From Clostridium fermenticellae (GTDB lineage Bacteria; Bacillota; Clostridia; Clostridiales; Clostridiaceae), in the NCBI RefSeq assembly GCF_003600355.1, contig NZ_CP032416.1:1446183-1510182 (forward strand): 64,000 nucleotides of DNA, in the 5' to 3' direction. Both the position numbers and the translations under genes were made by a program. Positions 36,401 to 44,636 of this stretch are shown one piece after another. Below the pieces are notes generated by a model. That model was given only the letters and a program-made list of their open reading frames with translations. It was not told where the DNA came from and made no database searches. The first letter of the stretch is position 1; each line of letters starts with the position of its first letter.

Positions 36401-38332
36401 CATTTCATTCATTAATTTCAAACTATTATCTATTTTATATAATAATAAATTTTCTGCGGGTATTTTACTTTTTGTATTTACGCTCGAAAAGTATTCTTTA
36501 ATTTTGAAAATAAATGCATGGTTAGGTGAAAGTTTATCTATAAAAATAAGTATTGTTTCTAAAGTTGCAAGTCTTACAATAGAATTTCTTTTCTGGAGCT
36601 TCGAAAAAATATAAGAAAAAATAGTATCATCATCTTCTTTAATATAGTCTAAAGGTATATATTTTGCAGTTTCAATTAAAAATATATCATATTCGATGCC
36701 TCTGTAATTTTGCTCTCTATAAAATTCTGTTAATATATTTATATAATTGCTTATAGAACTTTTTTTACTTAAACTAAATAAAGATTTTACCATTATGCTT
36801 ATACTGTATCCAATATTAAATTTATGCACAGGTATAAATTTATATCCTGGATTAAGCATAAGTTCTAAGTATTCTTTTAACAAATCGGTACTTGCTACAG
36901 CAGATTTGCTTAATTTAACGTTTAAAGGTATTTCTTTTCTATAATCTTCATCAAAGGTTGCAATGATTTTTCCCATTAATTCAGCACAATGCCTTCTTAT
37001 ATCATCTTCTGGATGAATTAAATTTTCGTATAAGAATTTTAATGTTTGGAGTTTTTGTTTTTGAGTTAAATAGGTGGAGTATTCTTGAAATATTCTTATG
37101 TATTCCCTAAATACTTTCCAATCTGTCTCACTTCTTGCAAGCTCTAATATAGAACCTAATGAATATTCATCACGAAGTTGATACATTAGATTTATATTAT
37201 GATTTATAGCCAGGTATTTTAAATTCTGTACTATTTGATTGCCTTGAAGTAATGTATAATCATGACATCTTTTTTTAATAATAATAGTATCACCTGGATT
37301 TTTAACATCTACACCTAAATCTAATAGAAAATCTTCAAAATCCTTTAATTTTGCATAAACCTTTTTATACCTGTTTTTCTTAGCTATATCTACATTTTCC
37401 AATTTACCTAATATAATATAGAAAGAGTCTTCTAATGAATATAGTTTCATATGAGATTTGCCATTCATAAATTCATTTTTGACTCTAAAATCAGAATATA
37501 TAAGTATTAGTGATTCAAGCGATAAGTTTTCAAGCTCTAAATCCCAGGTAGAGTGATTTATAGCTATATTTCTTATATAATTTATATTGGCTCTTTTAAA
37601 CCATTGATCAGTATAATAATAGTGCAAATGAGGAACTCTCTTTAACTCTGAGTTTCTGCATCCATATTTTCCTAAATCATGTCCGGCAGCAGCTCCGGAT
37701 ACTCTCCCAAGATCTACAGGAATTTCTATTGATTTAAGCTGTCTTGCTATATAAAGTGATAAACTATGTACTCCACACACATGATCAAGGGTTGTAAATC
37801 CTGTAAGTTCTTCATTTAACTTCATCATTTCGTACACGTAATTATCAGAAAATATCTTTATAAATTTTTTATATTCCTCAGGATGTTCAAGCGAATTTTG
37901 TTCTTCTTGTGTTAGGAAAACAATAGGGTAGGTACTTTTCCAACTATTATCATTTGAATATTTTTGTGCATCACATATCAACCTAAAAATTCTTAGATAT
38001 AATTCACATATGTTATTCAATTTGGATGATAATTCTATAGTTACTGCATCCGGAAAGTTTTTATTTAGTGTATACTCATATATATATTTAAGCCAATTCT
38101 GTGATAGACAGTCTCCAGTCATTGCTTTGATTATGTTATTACATAGATTTATTGTAGAAACAGCTGAAAAGTCAAGTGATTCACACATTTTTCTTAAATC
38201 ATCTGTAAATTTTTCACTTCTTATAGTTTTATCTATAACATGTTTATCTATATTATGTTTTTGCAGCCATTTGATGCTCGTAATCTTTCTTATTAGTTTG
38301 TTATATACTTCATCATAATATGTTCTATGCAT
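33470..38332 (-). CDS. 1620-aa multidomain protein: HD hydrolase, helical repeats, NadD-like, GNAT-like, PRTase-like
   Basis: Giant soluble protein. Residues ~180-290 form an HD phosphohydrolase domain (His184, His218-Asp219 in AGHDLGK, His260, Asp281). About 430-900 is an all-helical HEAT-like region. Residues 919-1106 match nicotinate/NMN adenylyltransferases (GTFDPFSLSH 925-934, ICVGSD, ISSTQIRK 1073-1080, then LVDPMAEEYIYNSGFY). About 1110-1290 resembles a GNAT acetyltransferase ending ELLELYGF. Around 1429-1446, RPVILVDDLLHKG resembles the PRPP loop of phosphoribosyltransferases. ATG 38332 follows GGAGG. In Firmicutes nadD neighbours the HD enzyme YqeK (Ap4A hydrolase), and the two are fused in mycoplasmas; this is a far larger relative of that pairing. 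Function unknown. Confidence 0.7.
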   Translation of the reverse strand: MHRTYYDEVYNKLIRKITSIKWLQKHNIDKHVIDKTIRSEKFTDDLRKMCESLDFSAVSTINLCNNIIKAMTGDCLSQNWLKYIYEYTLNKNFPDAVTIELSSKLNNICELYLRIFRLICDAQKYSNDNSWKSTYPIVFLTQEEQNSLEHPEEYKKFIKIFSDNYVYEMMKLNEELTGFTTLDHVCGVHSLSLYIARQLKSIEIPVDLGRVSGAAAGHDLGKYGCRNSELKRVPHLHYYYTDQWFKRANINYIRNIAINHSTWDLELENLSLESLILIYSDFRVKNEFMNGKSHMKLYSLEDSFYIILGKLENVDIAKKNRYKKVYAKLKDFEDFLLDLGVDVKNPGDTIIIKKRCHDYTLLQGNQIVQNLKYLAINHNINLMYQLRDEYSLGSILELARSETDWKVFREYIRIFQEYSTYLTQKQKLQTLKFLYENLIHPEDDIRRHCAELMGKIIATFDEDYRKEIPLNVKLSKSAVASTDLLKEYLELMLNPGYKFIPVHKFNIGYSISIMVKSLFSLSKKSSISNYINILTEFYREQNYRGIEYDIFLIETAKYIPLDYIKEDDDTIFSYIFSKLQKRNSIVRLATLETILIFIDKLSPNHAFIFKIKEYFSSVNTKSKIPAENLLLYKIDNSLKLMNEMNTFANYCELNRNIITDIFLNNLKTATDWVKKRNQIDLLLYHALNNIQSMGLHTAIHFCNLLKVSAIESVRNRAGNAILEIMPYISLAERNEVAVELIRALELEGNRFTEYIPEYAGASLLWLQPKELNEIIDDCVLKVKTSNPNLKSLIIKTIGITISNYNIYRKRFRENENSYKKRLISMLGILLNGLGSYNSQVKQSSFSVIGKDIFDTNSMNLKEKILIFNIIAKKIITLITENENKEPLLLIKSASLNHIYRFISDFSFAYGDINIEIPNKVAFFPGTFDPFSLSHKEIAKHIRDLGFEVYLAIDEFSWSKKTLPSLLRKNIINMSISDELSIYLYPDIYPTNIANPDDLKILKENFPNSVIYICVGSDVLLNASGYKKTKVENSIYTFSHIIFERGKNKKLNSEINKIDGNVIILTLSSKYSEISSTQIRKLIDSNRDISTLVDPMAEEYIYNSGFYQRESQDKALIKPISLKTQLIKDLDKTVLDFIQDFLQNNNNDSINKIINIFKKSPSRILLLKDIITDKTLGFSVFHVINSTTLYDEFNNYMVSKYIRKNSTGRIILLDGIYMKYNHKNNKELEQILLTETISICVSNDYEYAIYKDSISPKLHSDSIYELLELYGFTKIKYAEDNDPVYAVNISNPCIINLDIQDVIKEPFRHNAKIKQVIHQSRRKLMEAINKLYPGELLISFNVDFVYQAMIDKICKGNNVPTERLIPTQLGKSMCVPYGDMLRRYIIPNTVTKALHTEKLFFPGIDKFIIGEFPHYLDLKAQVRMIKSFNRPVILVDDLLHKGYRMKALDPIFKNENINIEKIIVGVLSGRGKDLMDMQKREVDGVYFIPRLKLWFNENAFYPFIGGDSIWRGSYPDRNLLPSINMILPYTYPAFIKNIPKYLLYNFSKVCLENSIQILKVIENEYHLIHEKNLTLSCLGQVFTVPRCPDHGQNMKYNLNLAASTYLENDLELLIRMKHAFE

Positions 38333-38435
38333 ATAAATCCTCCATAATCGAATTAATCTACAAATAAAATAGCAATAATTTAGAATATTATAACATATTA
38401 TTCTAAATAAATTTCATACGATTTTAAATTATGTG

Positions 38436-38461
38436 CTGTAAGTAGTAAAATATACTTACAG
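38436..38461. promoter_or_regulatory. Inverted repeat upstream of the thioesterase
   Basis: Perfect 9-bp arms CTGTAAGTA / TACTTACAG with an 8-base spacer, in the divergent region between the 1620-aa gene and the thioesterase. Size and symmetry suit a dimeric regulator; no regulator gene is nearby. Confidence 0.4.
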
Positions 38462-38514
38462 ATTTTTAAAAATAAATTAATTTACAGAAATAGAGTAGGG
38501 GAGTGATTTTAAAA

Positions 38515-38928
38515 TTGTATATTGATAAAACAAATTTAGTAGTACGATACGCTGAAACTGATAAAATGGGAATAGTTCATCATTCAAATTATTATATCTG
38601 GTTTGAAATGGCGCGAAGTGAATTTATTAAAAAAATAGGTATTAGTTACTCAAAATTTGAAGAAAATAATATAATGATGCCACTTGTAGAAACACATTGT
38701 AAATATTATGAGGGTGCAAAATATGATGATAATATAAGAATTGAAACAAATATAGATCAATTAACACCGGTAAAAGTTATATTTACATATAATGTATTCA
38801 GAGAAAAGAATAATAAGCTTCTTGCTAAAGGTAAGACTGTTCAGACTTTTATAAATGAAGATTTTAAGATAATAAATTTGAAAAAAACTCATAATGACTT
38901 ATGGAACAAGTTACAGGTGCTTATATAG
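38515..38928 (+). CDS. Acyl-CoA thioesterase, YbgC / 4-hydroxybenzoyl-CoA thioesterase family
   Basis: Hot-dog-fold thioesterase that hydrolyses acyl-CoAs. About 137 residues. The family motif RYAETDKMGIVHHSNYYIWFEMAR contains the catalytic Asp in the usual D-x-x-G-x-V-x-H-x-x-Y setting (given here in segments: YAETDKMGIVHH and NYYIWFEMAR). TTG 38515 is the better start because AGGGGAGTG lies 9 bases upstream; GTG 38503 overlaps that site. It ends at a terminator. Physiological substrate unknown. Confidence 0.88.
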   Translation: MYIDKTNLVVRYAETDKMGIVHHSNYYIWFEMARSEFIKKIGISYSKFEENNIMMPLVETHCKYYEGAKYDDNIRIETNIDQLTPVKVIFTYNVFREKNNKLLAKGKTVQTFINEDFKIINLKKTHNDLWNKLQVLI

Positions 38929-38938
38929 AATCTAAGAT

Positions 38939-38975
38939 AAAAGCGAGTTTAGATTTTATAACTAAACTCGCTTTT
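38939..38975. terminator. Bidirectional terminator thioesterase / chemotaxis receptor
   Basis: Perfect 14-bp arms AAAAGCGAGTTTAG / CTAAACTCGCTTTT with a 9-base loop between convergent genes. Confidence 0.9.
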
Positions 38976-38976
38976 G

Positions 38977-39807
38977 TTATTCCGATAATTTTTCTAGTTT
39001 AACGACCATAGAATTTAAATTCTGTATTGATGAATCCATATCTTTTAGTTGTTTAAGCTGATTTTCAAATGTATTAGTTGAACTAGATATGCTGGTAGCT
39101 ATAGTATTTATAGAATTATTTATTTTAACCAGAATATTATTAATTTCATTAATTGATTTACTACTTGAACTTGATAATTTTCTAATTTCGTTAGCTACCA
39201 CTGAAAACCCTTTTCCGTGTTCACCAGCTCTGGATGCTTCTATTGCTGCATTGAGCCCTAAAAGATTTGTCTGGGAAGCTACTCCTTTAACAAAATTAAT
39301 TACTTCATCTGAGTTCTTTGCATTTTCTTGTGCTCCATTGACTTCTGTCATTATTTTGCTATTTCCATTCACTGTTTGTTGTATTGCAGTGGTTAGTGTG
39401 TTTGAAACCTTGGAGATACCGTTAACTGAATCAAGTAATGTTTGAGTCAGTGTTTCTATTTCATCTATTCTCTCTAAAGATTTTACTAAAACTATACTTC
39501 CAATTATTTTTTCATGCTCATCCTTGACAGGAATTCCAATTGCCTTAATTCTAACTCCAAATATTTCTTCTGGAACTACTAAAGAAACAACTTTTCTTGC
39601 TTTAATACATTCATATGCAGCTCCGCCTGGCCTTAATTCATCACCGGCTGCAGCATTCATATTTATATTTTTGCTGTTTACAACCTTTATAAAGTGATCT
39701 GTAGTTGACATCGTAAAAGCAATTTCATCTTCAAAAAAGTTTTGCATATAAGGCATAAGTTCGTTAAAAGCATTTTGAAGGCTGTTTTCTATTATTTCAT
39801 CATTCAT
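38977..39807 (-). CDS. Soluble methyl-accepting chemotaxis protein
   Basis: 276 residues with no transmembrane helix. Residues 1-~110 are a small sensor domain with GGAAYECI and [25 protein letters not shown]-like. The rest is the MCP coiled-coil signalling domain with its conserved hairpin tip [20 protein letters not shown] (~residues 176-195), which contacts CheA/CheW. The helices after the tip are shorter than usual, so it belongs to a short-signalling-domain class. Cytoplasmic ligand or redox sensing is likely; the ligand is unknown. No chemotaxis genes adjoin it. Confidence 0.88.
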   Translation of the reverse strand: MNDEIIENSLQNAFNELMPYMQNFFEDEIAFTMSTTDHFIKVVNSKNINMNAAAGDELRPGGAAYECIKARKVVSLVVPEEIFGVRIKAIGIPVKDEHEKIIGSIVLVKSLERIDEIETLTQTLLDSVNGISKVSNTLTTAIQQTVNGNSKIMTEVNGAQENAKNSDEVINFVKGVASQTNLLGLNAAIEASRAGEHGKGFSVVANEIRKLSSSSSKSINEINNILVKINNSINTIATSISSSTNTFENQLKQLKDMDSSIQNLNSMVVKLEKLSE

Positions 39808-39911
39808 GTTAATATCCCCCTACATTTATAGTGTTGAAAAATGTAATAATATACTATATATATATTATAATAGCACAAAAAGAGAAATATTTAAAACTTA
39901 TAGTTAATTTA

Positions 39912-41685
39912 GTTTGTGTCAAGTTAAAGTGGGCAATTTTATTTTTTAAAATTTCCATTGTAAATTCAGTTGATATTTTTCTTCCCGTATGGCCCCGTCC
40001 ACAGCCCGGAAGGGCGCACTTATCCTGTTAACTTTTTATCCCGAGTTTTTAAATTATCTATAAACCAGTTCACTGAGATTTCTTTCCTGAAAAAAGCTCT
40101 GTATCGCTTTTCTGCCATTGGTTACGGCGCAGCCTGTAAATGGTATCCCTGCTTTATGTATATGGTAATACCTGCTCTTCTTAGGTTTCTTGTTAACATC
40201 AGCTGCCGTTAATGTTATAACCTCTTTTATTTTCTCCAGTTTATCATCTGAAATAGAACCTGAACATATCTCATCGATTGTTTGGTATATTCTTTTACCA
40301 GCTTTTTCTGCCAGTATTTTTGCCAGATTATTTGCACCCTTTATAGACCAGCTCATTTTTCTCCCTTTCATCCTCTGGGCCAGTATGTCACAAATATTAT
40401 GCTCCATTGTGCCTAAATTCCTATATTCCAGTCCTTCAGGTGCCTCCGGCATCTTTATCTCTTCTCTTAAGTGATATGGCACTAATCCTGCCTTATTTTC
40501 AAAGAGATATGTATACAGTTTTTCTAATTTCTTAAACTTTTTTCGTTATTAGTATACTTAACCATAAGACCTGTTAAGTATTCAAAACTCTTATCTATTT
40601 TTCCGTCATGCAGCATTTTCATGAGTTTATATGCTTCCTTTTTATCCTCCATATTTCTCAGTACTGCCTGACTTTTATGGAATGGATCTAACTGAAAATA
40701 TACGCCTTCTCCACCCATGCTCTGTTTTATCCATGGGGCACCATCCCCATTCAAAATTCTTACTTCTATTTCATCTGTGTTATATACTTCTGCAATGGCG
40801 GCATCACTAAGTTCCTTGAATTTTTTACTTGTTCCAAAGCTGGCGCATGCTGTTTTATTATGAACTACATAGCCGTCTTTTCTGCCACCTCTCTTTTTCC
40901 AGCCCTCATAAGTTACTCCCAGCTTAAGTTCTTTCTTTTTAGACTTCCTTCCTTTAGGTTTATCTTTCCCCTGAATGCTTAACCAGATGCCGTCCATCTC
41001 CTGAAATAAGGCCTTAACTTCCCTTGAGCCCTTTAATTTTCCCATTTTATTCAGCAGTATCTTCCTCTCTTCCTTTTCTTCTATTTTAGAACCTAATTTT
41101 TGTACTACATTCCATACTGCCGTATGGCTGATTTCCTGGTTTGCCAGTTCTTTAATATTATTTGAAGTGTTCCTATAAGACACATTGGTTACATTGTCTA
41201 CTATTTTTTCTACTAAAGTGCTTGAAATATGGCCTATTGTATCCATTTTTAAGTATTCATCCAGTAAGAATTTATATGCCTTTTTCCCTTGATCAGTTTT
41301 GTATTCATATATACGTCTGTCAAATTCTACATCTCCCATAATAGTTTTTATACACGTATGCCTTAATCCTTTATTTCTATATATTTCGGCATCTCTTTCA
41401 TCCATTAACCTCCGGTCCAGGTGCGAAAGCACCTCTCTTAGAATTTCACATGCTGTATCACACGCATATTTATATATTTTTTTCTCTAAACTATTGAAAG
41501 TTATTTCATTATCATTTAAACTTAAAGTATCGTTTAAATTGTACATAATCTCACCCATTTCTATATAGTCTTATCAACTTATATTATAATGGATTTTTAT
41601 GTACATGGGAGATACTTTTTGTATCTCCTTTATTATTTTAACCAGTAATTATTACTACCTTTGCCTACTAAAATTATACTCTAAG
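39912..41685 (-). mobile_element. ISLre2-family insertion sequence, copy 2 (inverted, transposase broken)
   Basis: 1774 bp, the same element as 4632-6405 in opposite orientation, flanked by its own perfect 9-bp target duplication GTTAATTTA (39903-39911, 41686-41694). Two homopolymer differences from copy 1 were found: six instead of seven A in the transposase coding strand (plus-strand T run at 40538-40543), and five instead of four A after the stop (T run near 40033-40037). They cancel in length. The left duplication ends 2 bases from the stop codon of the dehydratase activase gene, so the insertion lies right at that operon's 3' end. Confidence 0.95.
40054..41558 (-). pseudogene. ISLre2-family transposase, frameshifted
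   Basis: Equivalent to the intact transposase of copy 1, but a missing A in a run (six versus seven, near 40540) shifts the frame after residue ~341. The first ORF (40524-41558, 344 aa) keeps the two Asp motifs and the DPFH segment but ends in ...NNEKSLRN; the C-terminal part with the Glu motif is in another frame (40054-40482). The product would lack one catalytic residue. It could be a true mutation, a recoding site, or a homopolymer sequencing error. Confidence 0.88.
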
Positions 41686-41696
41686 GTTAATTTATC

Positions 41697-42656
41697 CTAT
41701 ATAACTTTTTTATTAGCCCATTTACCACATCTGTCTCCTAAAAAACCGATAATATTTTCTCTTGATAAAATTTTTACCACTTCACACCTATTAGAGCATC
41801 CACCACATTCAAAGTTTTTAGAATTTATATTCGTATCTGCAATATCAAATCCTTTGAAATTAGTCTTTTTCTGTGTTCTATCTATATATTCTTTGGATAA
41901 TATTGCTGCACCTAAGGCACCCATAACTTTGAAATGTTTCGGAACTATAATTTCCTGCTTAAGTGCTTCCTCAAAAGATGCTTTCATACCCACATTAGCT
42001 GCAACTCCGCCTTGAAAAAATATTTTTGATTTCATGACTTTTCCCCGAGCAAGATTATTTAAATAATTCCTAACAAGTGCATCACAGAGACCTTTTATTA
42101 TATCATTTTCACTATATCCAAGTTGCTGTTTATGTATCATATCAGATTCTGCAAAAACAGCACATCTTCCGGCTATTCTGACTGTTTCTTTTGATTTTAA
42201 TGCGTATTCCCCAAATTCATCTATAGGTATGCATAATCTCTCTGCCTGCCTATCTAAAAAAGATCCTGTTCCAGCAGCGCATACAGTATTCATTGCAAAA
42301 TCAACAACTACTCCGTTATTAAGCAAAATTATTTTAGAATCCTGTCCTCCAATTTCAATTATTGTCCTAACATCTTTATCAATATCTAAGGCAGCTATAG
42401 CATGTGAAGTTATTTCATTCTTTGTTATATCTGCTCCTATTACAAATGAAGCTATTTGTCTTCCACTACCTGTCGTACCAACAGACTTTATTTGACTGTT
42501 TTTATATTTATTCTTTAATATTTTAAAACCTTGCTGTATTGCATTTATAGGTCTTCCTTTTGTTTTTAAATATAGTGAATCAATTATATTCATATTTTCA
42601 TCTGTGATTACTATATCAGTACTAACAGAACCAACATCAACTCCCATGTGATACAT
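41697..42656 (-). CDS. 2-hydroxyacyl-CoA dehydratase activase-like ATPase (BcrA/BadF/HgdC family)
   Basis: ASKHA-fold ATPase. About 319 residues, with MGVDVGSVSTDIVI (phosphate loop), IEIGGQDSKI, and VCAAGTGSFLDRQAERL including the cysteine that in HgdC-type activases holds the bridging [4Fe-4S] cluster, plus a second cluster Cys in AGRCAVFAESDMIH. A C-terminal extension FECGGCSNRCEV...GDRCGKW adds a second Cys-rich site, as in the long fused activase proteins. It would inject one high-energy electron into the dehydratase. ATG 42656 is preceded by AAAGGAG; 20-base overlap with the upstream gene. Confidence 0.85.
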   Translation of the reverse strand: MYHMGVDVGSVSTDIVITDENMNIIDSLYLKTKGRPINAIQQGFKILKNKYKNSQIKSVGTTGSGRQIASFVIGADITKNEITSHAIAALDIDKDVRTIIEIGGQDSKIILLNNGVVVDFAMNTVCAAGTGSFLDRQAERLCIPIDEFGEYALKSKETVRIAGRCAVFAESDMIHKQQLGYSENDIIKGLCDALVRNYLNNLARGKVMKSKIFFQGGVAANVGMKASFEEALKQEIIVPKHFKVMGALGAAILSKEYIDRTQKKTNFKGFDIADTNINSKNFECGGCSNRCEVVKILSRENIIGFLGDRCGKWANKKVI

Positions 42657-43737
42657 TTTTTTCTCTTCTCCTTTCAAGTAAATCTAAAAAAGCTTCTATT
42701 CTAGTCATATAACCAGCTTCTCCAGTCATTTCATCAACTATTAATGTCATCACTGGAAAATCATTATCTTTAGATACCGATGGTAATATAGATTTCGACA
42801 CAATTTCTGGCATACAACCCATTGGAAATATTTGAATGGCACCATCAAATCCATTTTTTTTAGCAATAACGGCTTCTCCTATACATTCTTTTGCATAACC
42901 ACCTATTGGTAGTGGAATATATTTTTTAGATGATTTTTTTATATCAATAGAATTAAGATTAAAAATACTAAGCAGTGTATTTTTAATCCACCAACTCGGA
43001 CTGAGTCTTCTATAAGAACAAACTTCATATTCCATAAGTTTATCCTCTATATAGAGGTTAGCAAATGGTTCTATTATGGTGTATATTTCTCCTATAATTG
43101 CTATTTTAAGAGGGGTCTTAGTATTATCTATAGGGGCTTTTCGTATTATACCGTCATAGTGCTCAAGCAATGCGAGCATACTATTTGGTGTATTACATTT
43201 ATAAGCCTTGTTTATGCAGTCATGAAATATTTTTGAATACCAGCCTTTTTTTATTTCATATCCTGCACGCATATGAACATTTTTTTCTATTCTATCTAAG
43301 AGATTTATTATTTTGTTAGCCGTATACAGAGTCTTTAATTTTTCTTTAGTTGAAACTTTACTCATATCTGATATTTTGTATATTCTGTTTAATAATTCTT
43401 TTATTCCTATAGCAGATGGAGTGTCAAGTACAACTATATCTAAATCATACCCAAGTTTTTTTAATATATTCTTTTGTAACTCACAGTATTCACCAAATCT
43501 GCACGGCCCACAGCTACCTATAATAAGAATTGTGTCCGCACCTTGTTCTATACTTTGAATATAATTTCCAATCATAATTTTAAATGGAAGACATATTTCT
43601 TCTGGAGAATACTTAGTTCCTATTTCAATAGCAGTTTTATTATTAATAGGGGGAATTATATAATCAATACCTAGGCCATCAAAGATGGCTTTTACAGCTA
43701 GATATGTATATCCAAAGTGTGGAAAAGTAATTTTCAT
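42637..43737 (-). CDS. 2-hydroxyacyl-CoA dehydratase subunit-like protein (HgdB/D family)
   Basis: 366 residues resembling the [4Fe-4S]-binding dehydratase subunits: EEICLPFKIMIGNYI and the motif IGSCGPCRFGEYCE with several candidate cluster cysteines, IAIIGEIYTIIEPFAN, and GGYAKECIGE ... FPMGCMPE. Its start overlaps the previous stop by 4 bases (ATGA) and its end overlaps the activase, so the three genes form one tight operon. There is only one such subunit here; classical dehydratases use two, so the architecture differs. Confidence 0.8.
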   Translation of the reverse strand: MKITFPHFGYTYLAVKAIFDGLGIDYIIPPINNKTAIEIGTKYSPEEICLPFKIMIGNYIQSIEQGADTILIIGSCGPCRFGEYCELQKNILKKLGYDLDIVVLDTPSAIGIKELLNRIYKISDMSKVSTKEKLKTLYTANKIINLLDRIEKNVHMRAGYEIKKGWYSKIFHDCINKAYKCNTPNSMLALLEHYDGIIRKAPIDNTKTPLKIAIIGEIYTIIEPFANLYIEDKLMEYEVCSYRRLSPSWWIKNTLLSIFNLNSIDIKKSSKKYIPLPIGGYAKECIGEAVIAKKNGFDGAIQIFPMGCMPEIVSKSILPSVSKDNDFPVMTLIVDEMTGEAGYMTRIEAFLDLLERRREKNVSHGS

Positions 43738-44630
43738 ACATATTTTCTCCTTTCTATCATATCTGCAAAAGCTTCCAATCTAGTATTAAATCCAGCTTCA
43801 CCTGTATGCTCATCTATTTTTAATACCATAATAGGGAAATTATCTAATTTGTTTTTAATCAATTCTACTACAATTGAGTCAATACCACATGCAAAAGAAG
43901 ATACATATATTATTCCATCAACTTTATTATTTTGTGCCTCAAATGTGGAAAAACCATATGAGTTTTTGGCAAAAGTCCAAAATGGTTTTTTCAAAAGATC
44001 TTTAATTTGAGCATTTATTATATTTCTATCTAAAATTTCTTCAGTTATTACTCCTATACCAAGGTGCTTTAATTTATCAACTATTCTCATATTAGCAAAA
44101 TTATCATATAGATTATACGGATGGCCGACCAAAGCAATTTTTAATTTGCAGTTACTATTGTTTATGCCAAAGACACGCTTTTTTTGTTCTAATAAAGCAT
44201 TTTTATAAGCTATTTTTATTTTTAGATAATTCTTAGTAAATAATAATCCAGTATGTAAAATCCATTTTTCCATTTCTTTTTTTGAACTTGCATAAATAGG
44301 ATATGTTATAGCTTTTGGCATATTAGGTATATCATTTAAAACCATTTCTGGAAGTCCACAAAATTCAGGACATATTGATTCTCCTTTTTTTAGTGACATA
44401 ATACGAGGTATTATTATAATGTCACATTTGTCTCTTAAAAAGGCTGCATGCCCGTGAAAAATTTTAATAGGTAAGCAAGCTTCCCCAACGCAAAAATTTG
44501 ATCCTAAGTCTAATATTTGCTTATTGGTATCAGGTGACGTTACAATTTCTACATTTAATTTTTTAAAAAAAGTATTTAAAAACGGTGAATACCTACAATA
44601 TAATAATCCTTTTGGAATTCCAACTATCAT
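43734..44630 (-). CDS. DUF2229-type activase-associated protein
   Basis: 298 residues, first gene of the operon. GIPKGLLYCRYSPFLNTFF at the N-terminus and SNFCVGEACLPIKIFHGH, ICPEFCGLPE, and C-terminal IDEHTGEAGFNTRLEAFADMIERR match the DUF2229 module normally found inside long fused 2-hydroxyacyl-CoA dehydratase activases. The last segment closely echoes the end of the next protein (EMTGEAGYMTRIEAFLDLLERRRE), showing that the two are homologous. ATG 44630 lies 9 bases after AGGAG; TTG 44636 is too near that site. Confidence 0.78.
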   Translation of the reverse strand: MIVGIPKGLLYCRYSPFLNTFFKKLNVEIVTSPDTNKQILDLGSNFCVGEACLPIKIFHGHAAFLRDKCDIIIIPRIMSLKKGESICPEFCGLPEMVLNDIPNMPKAITYPIYASSKKEMEKWILHTGLLFTKNYLKIKIAYKNALLEQKKRVFGINNSNCKLKIALVGHPYNLYDNFANMRIVDKLKHLGIGVITEEILDRNIINAQIKDLLKKPFWTFAKNSYGFSTFEAQNNKVDGIIYVSSFACGIDSIVVELIKNKLDNFPIMVLKIDEHTGEAGFNTRLEAFADMIERRKYV

Positions 44631-44636
44631 TTTCAA

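Noticed and set aside
4632-41685. A 37-kb composite transposon bounded by two inverted IS copies
   Set aside because: Each IS has its own perfect 9-bp duplication and the interior holds ordinary chromosomal genes (galU, hprK, def). There is no shared outer duplication.
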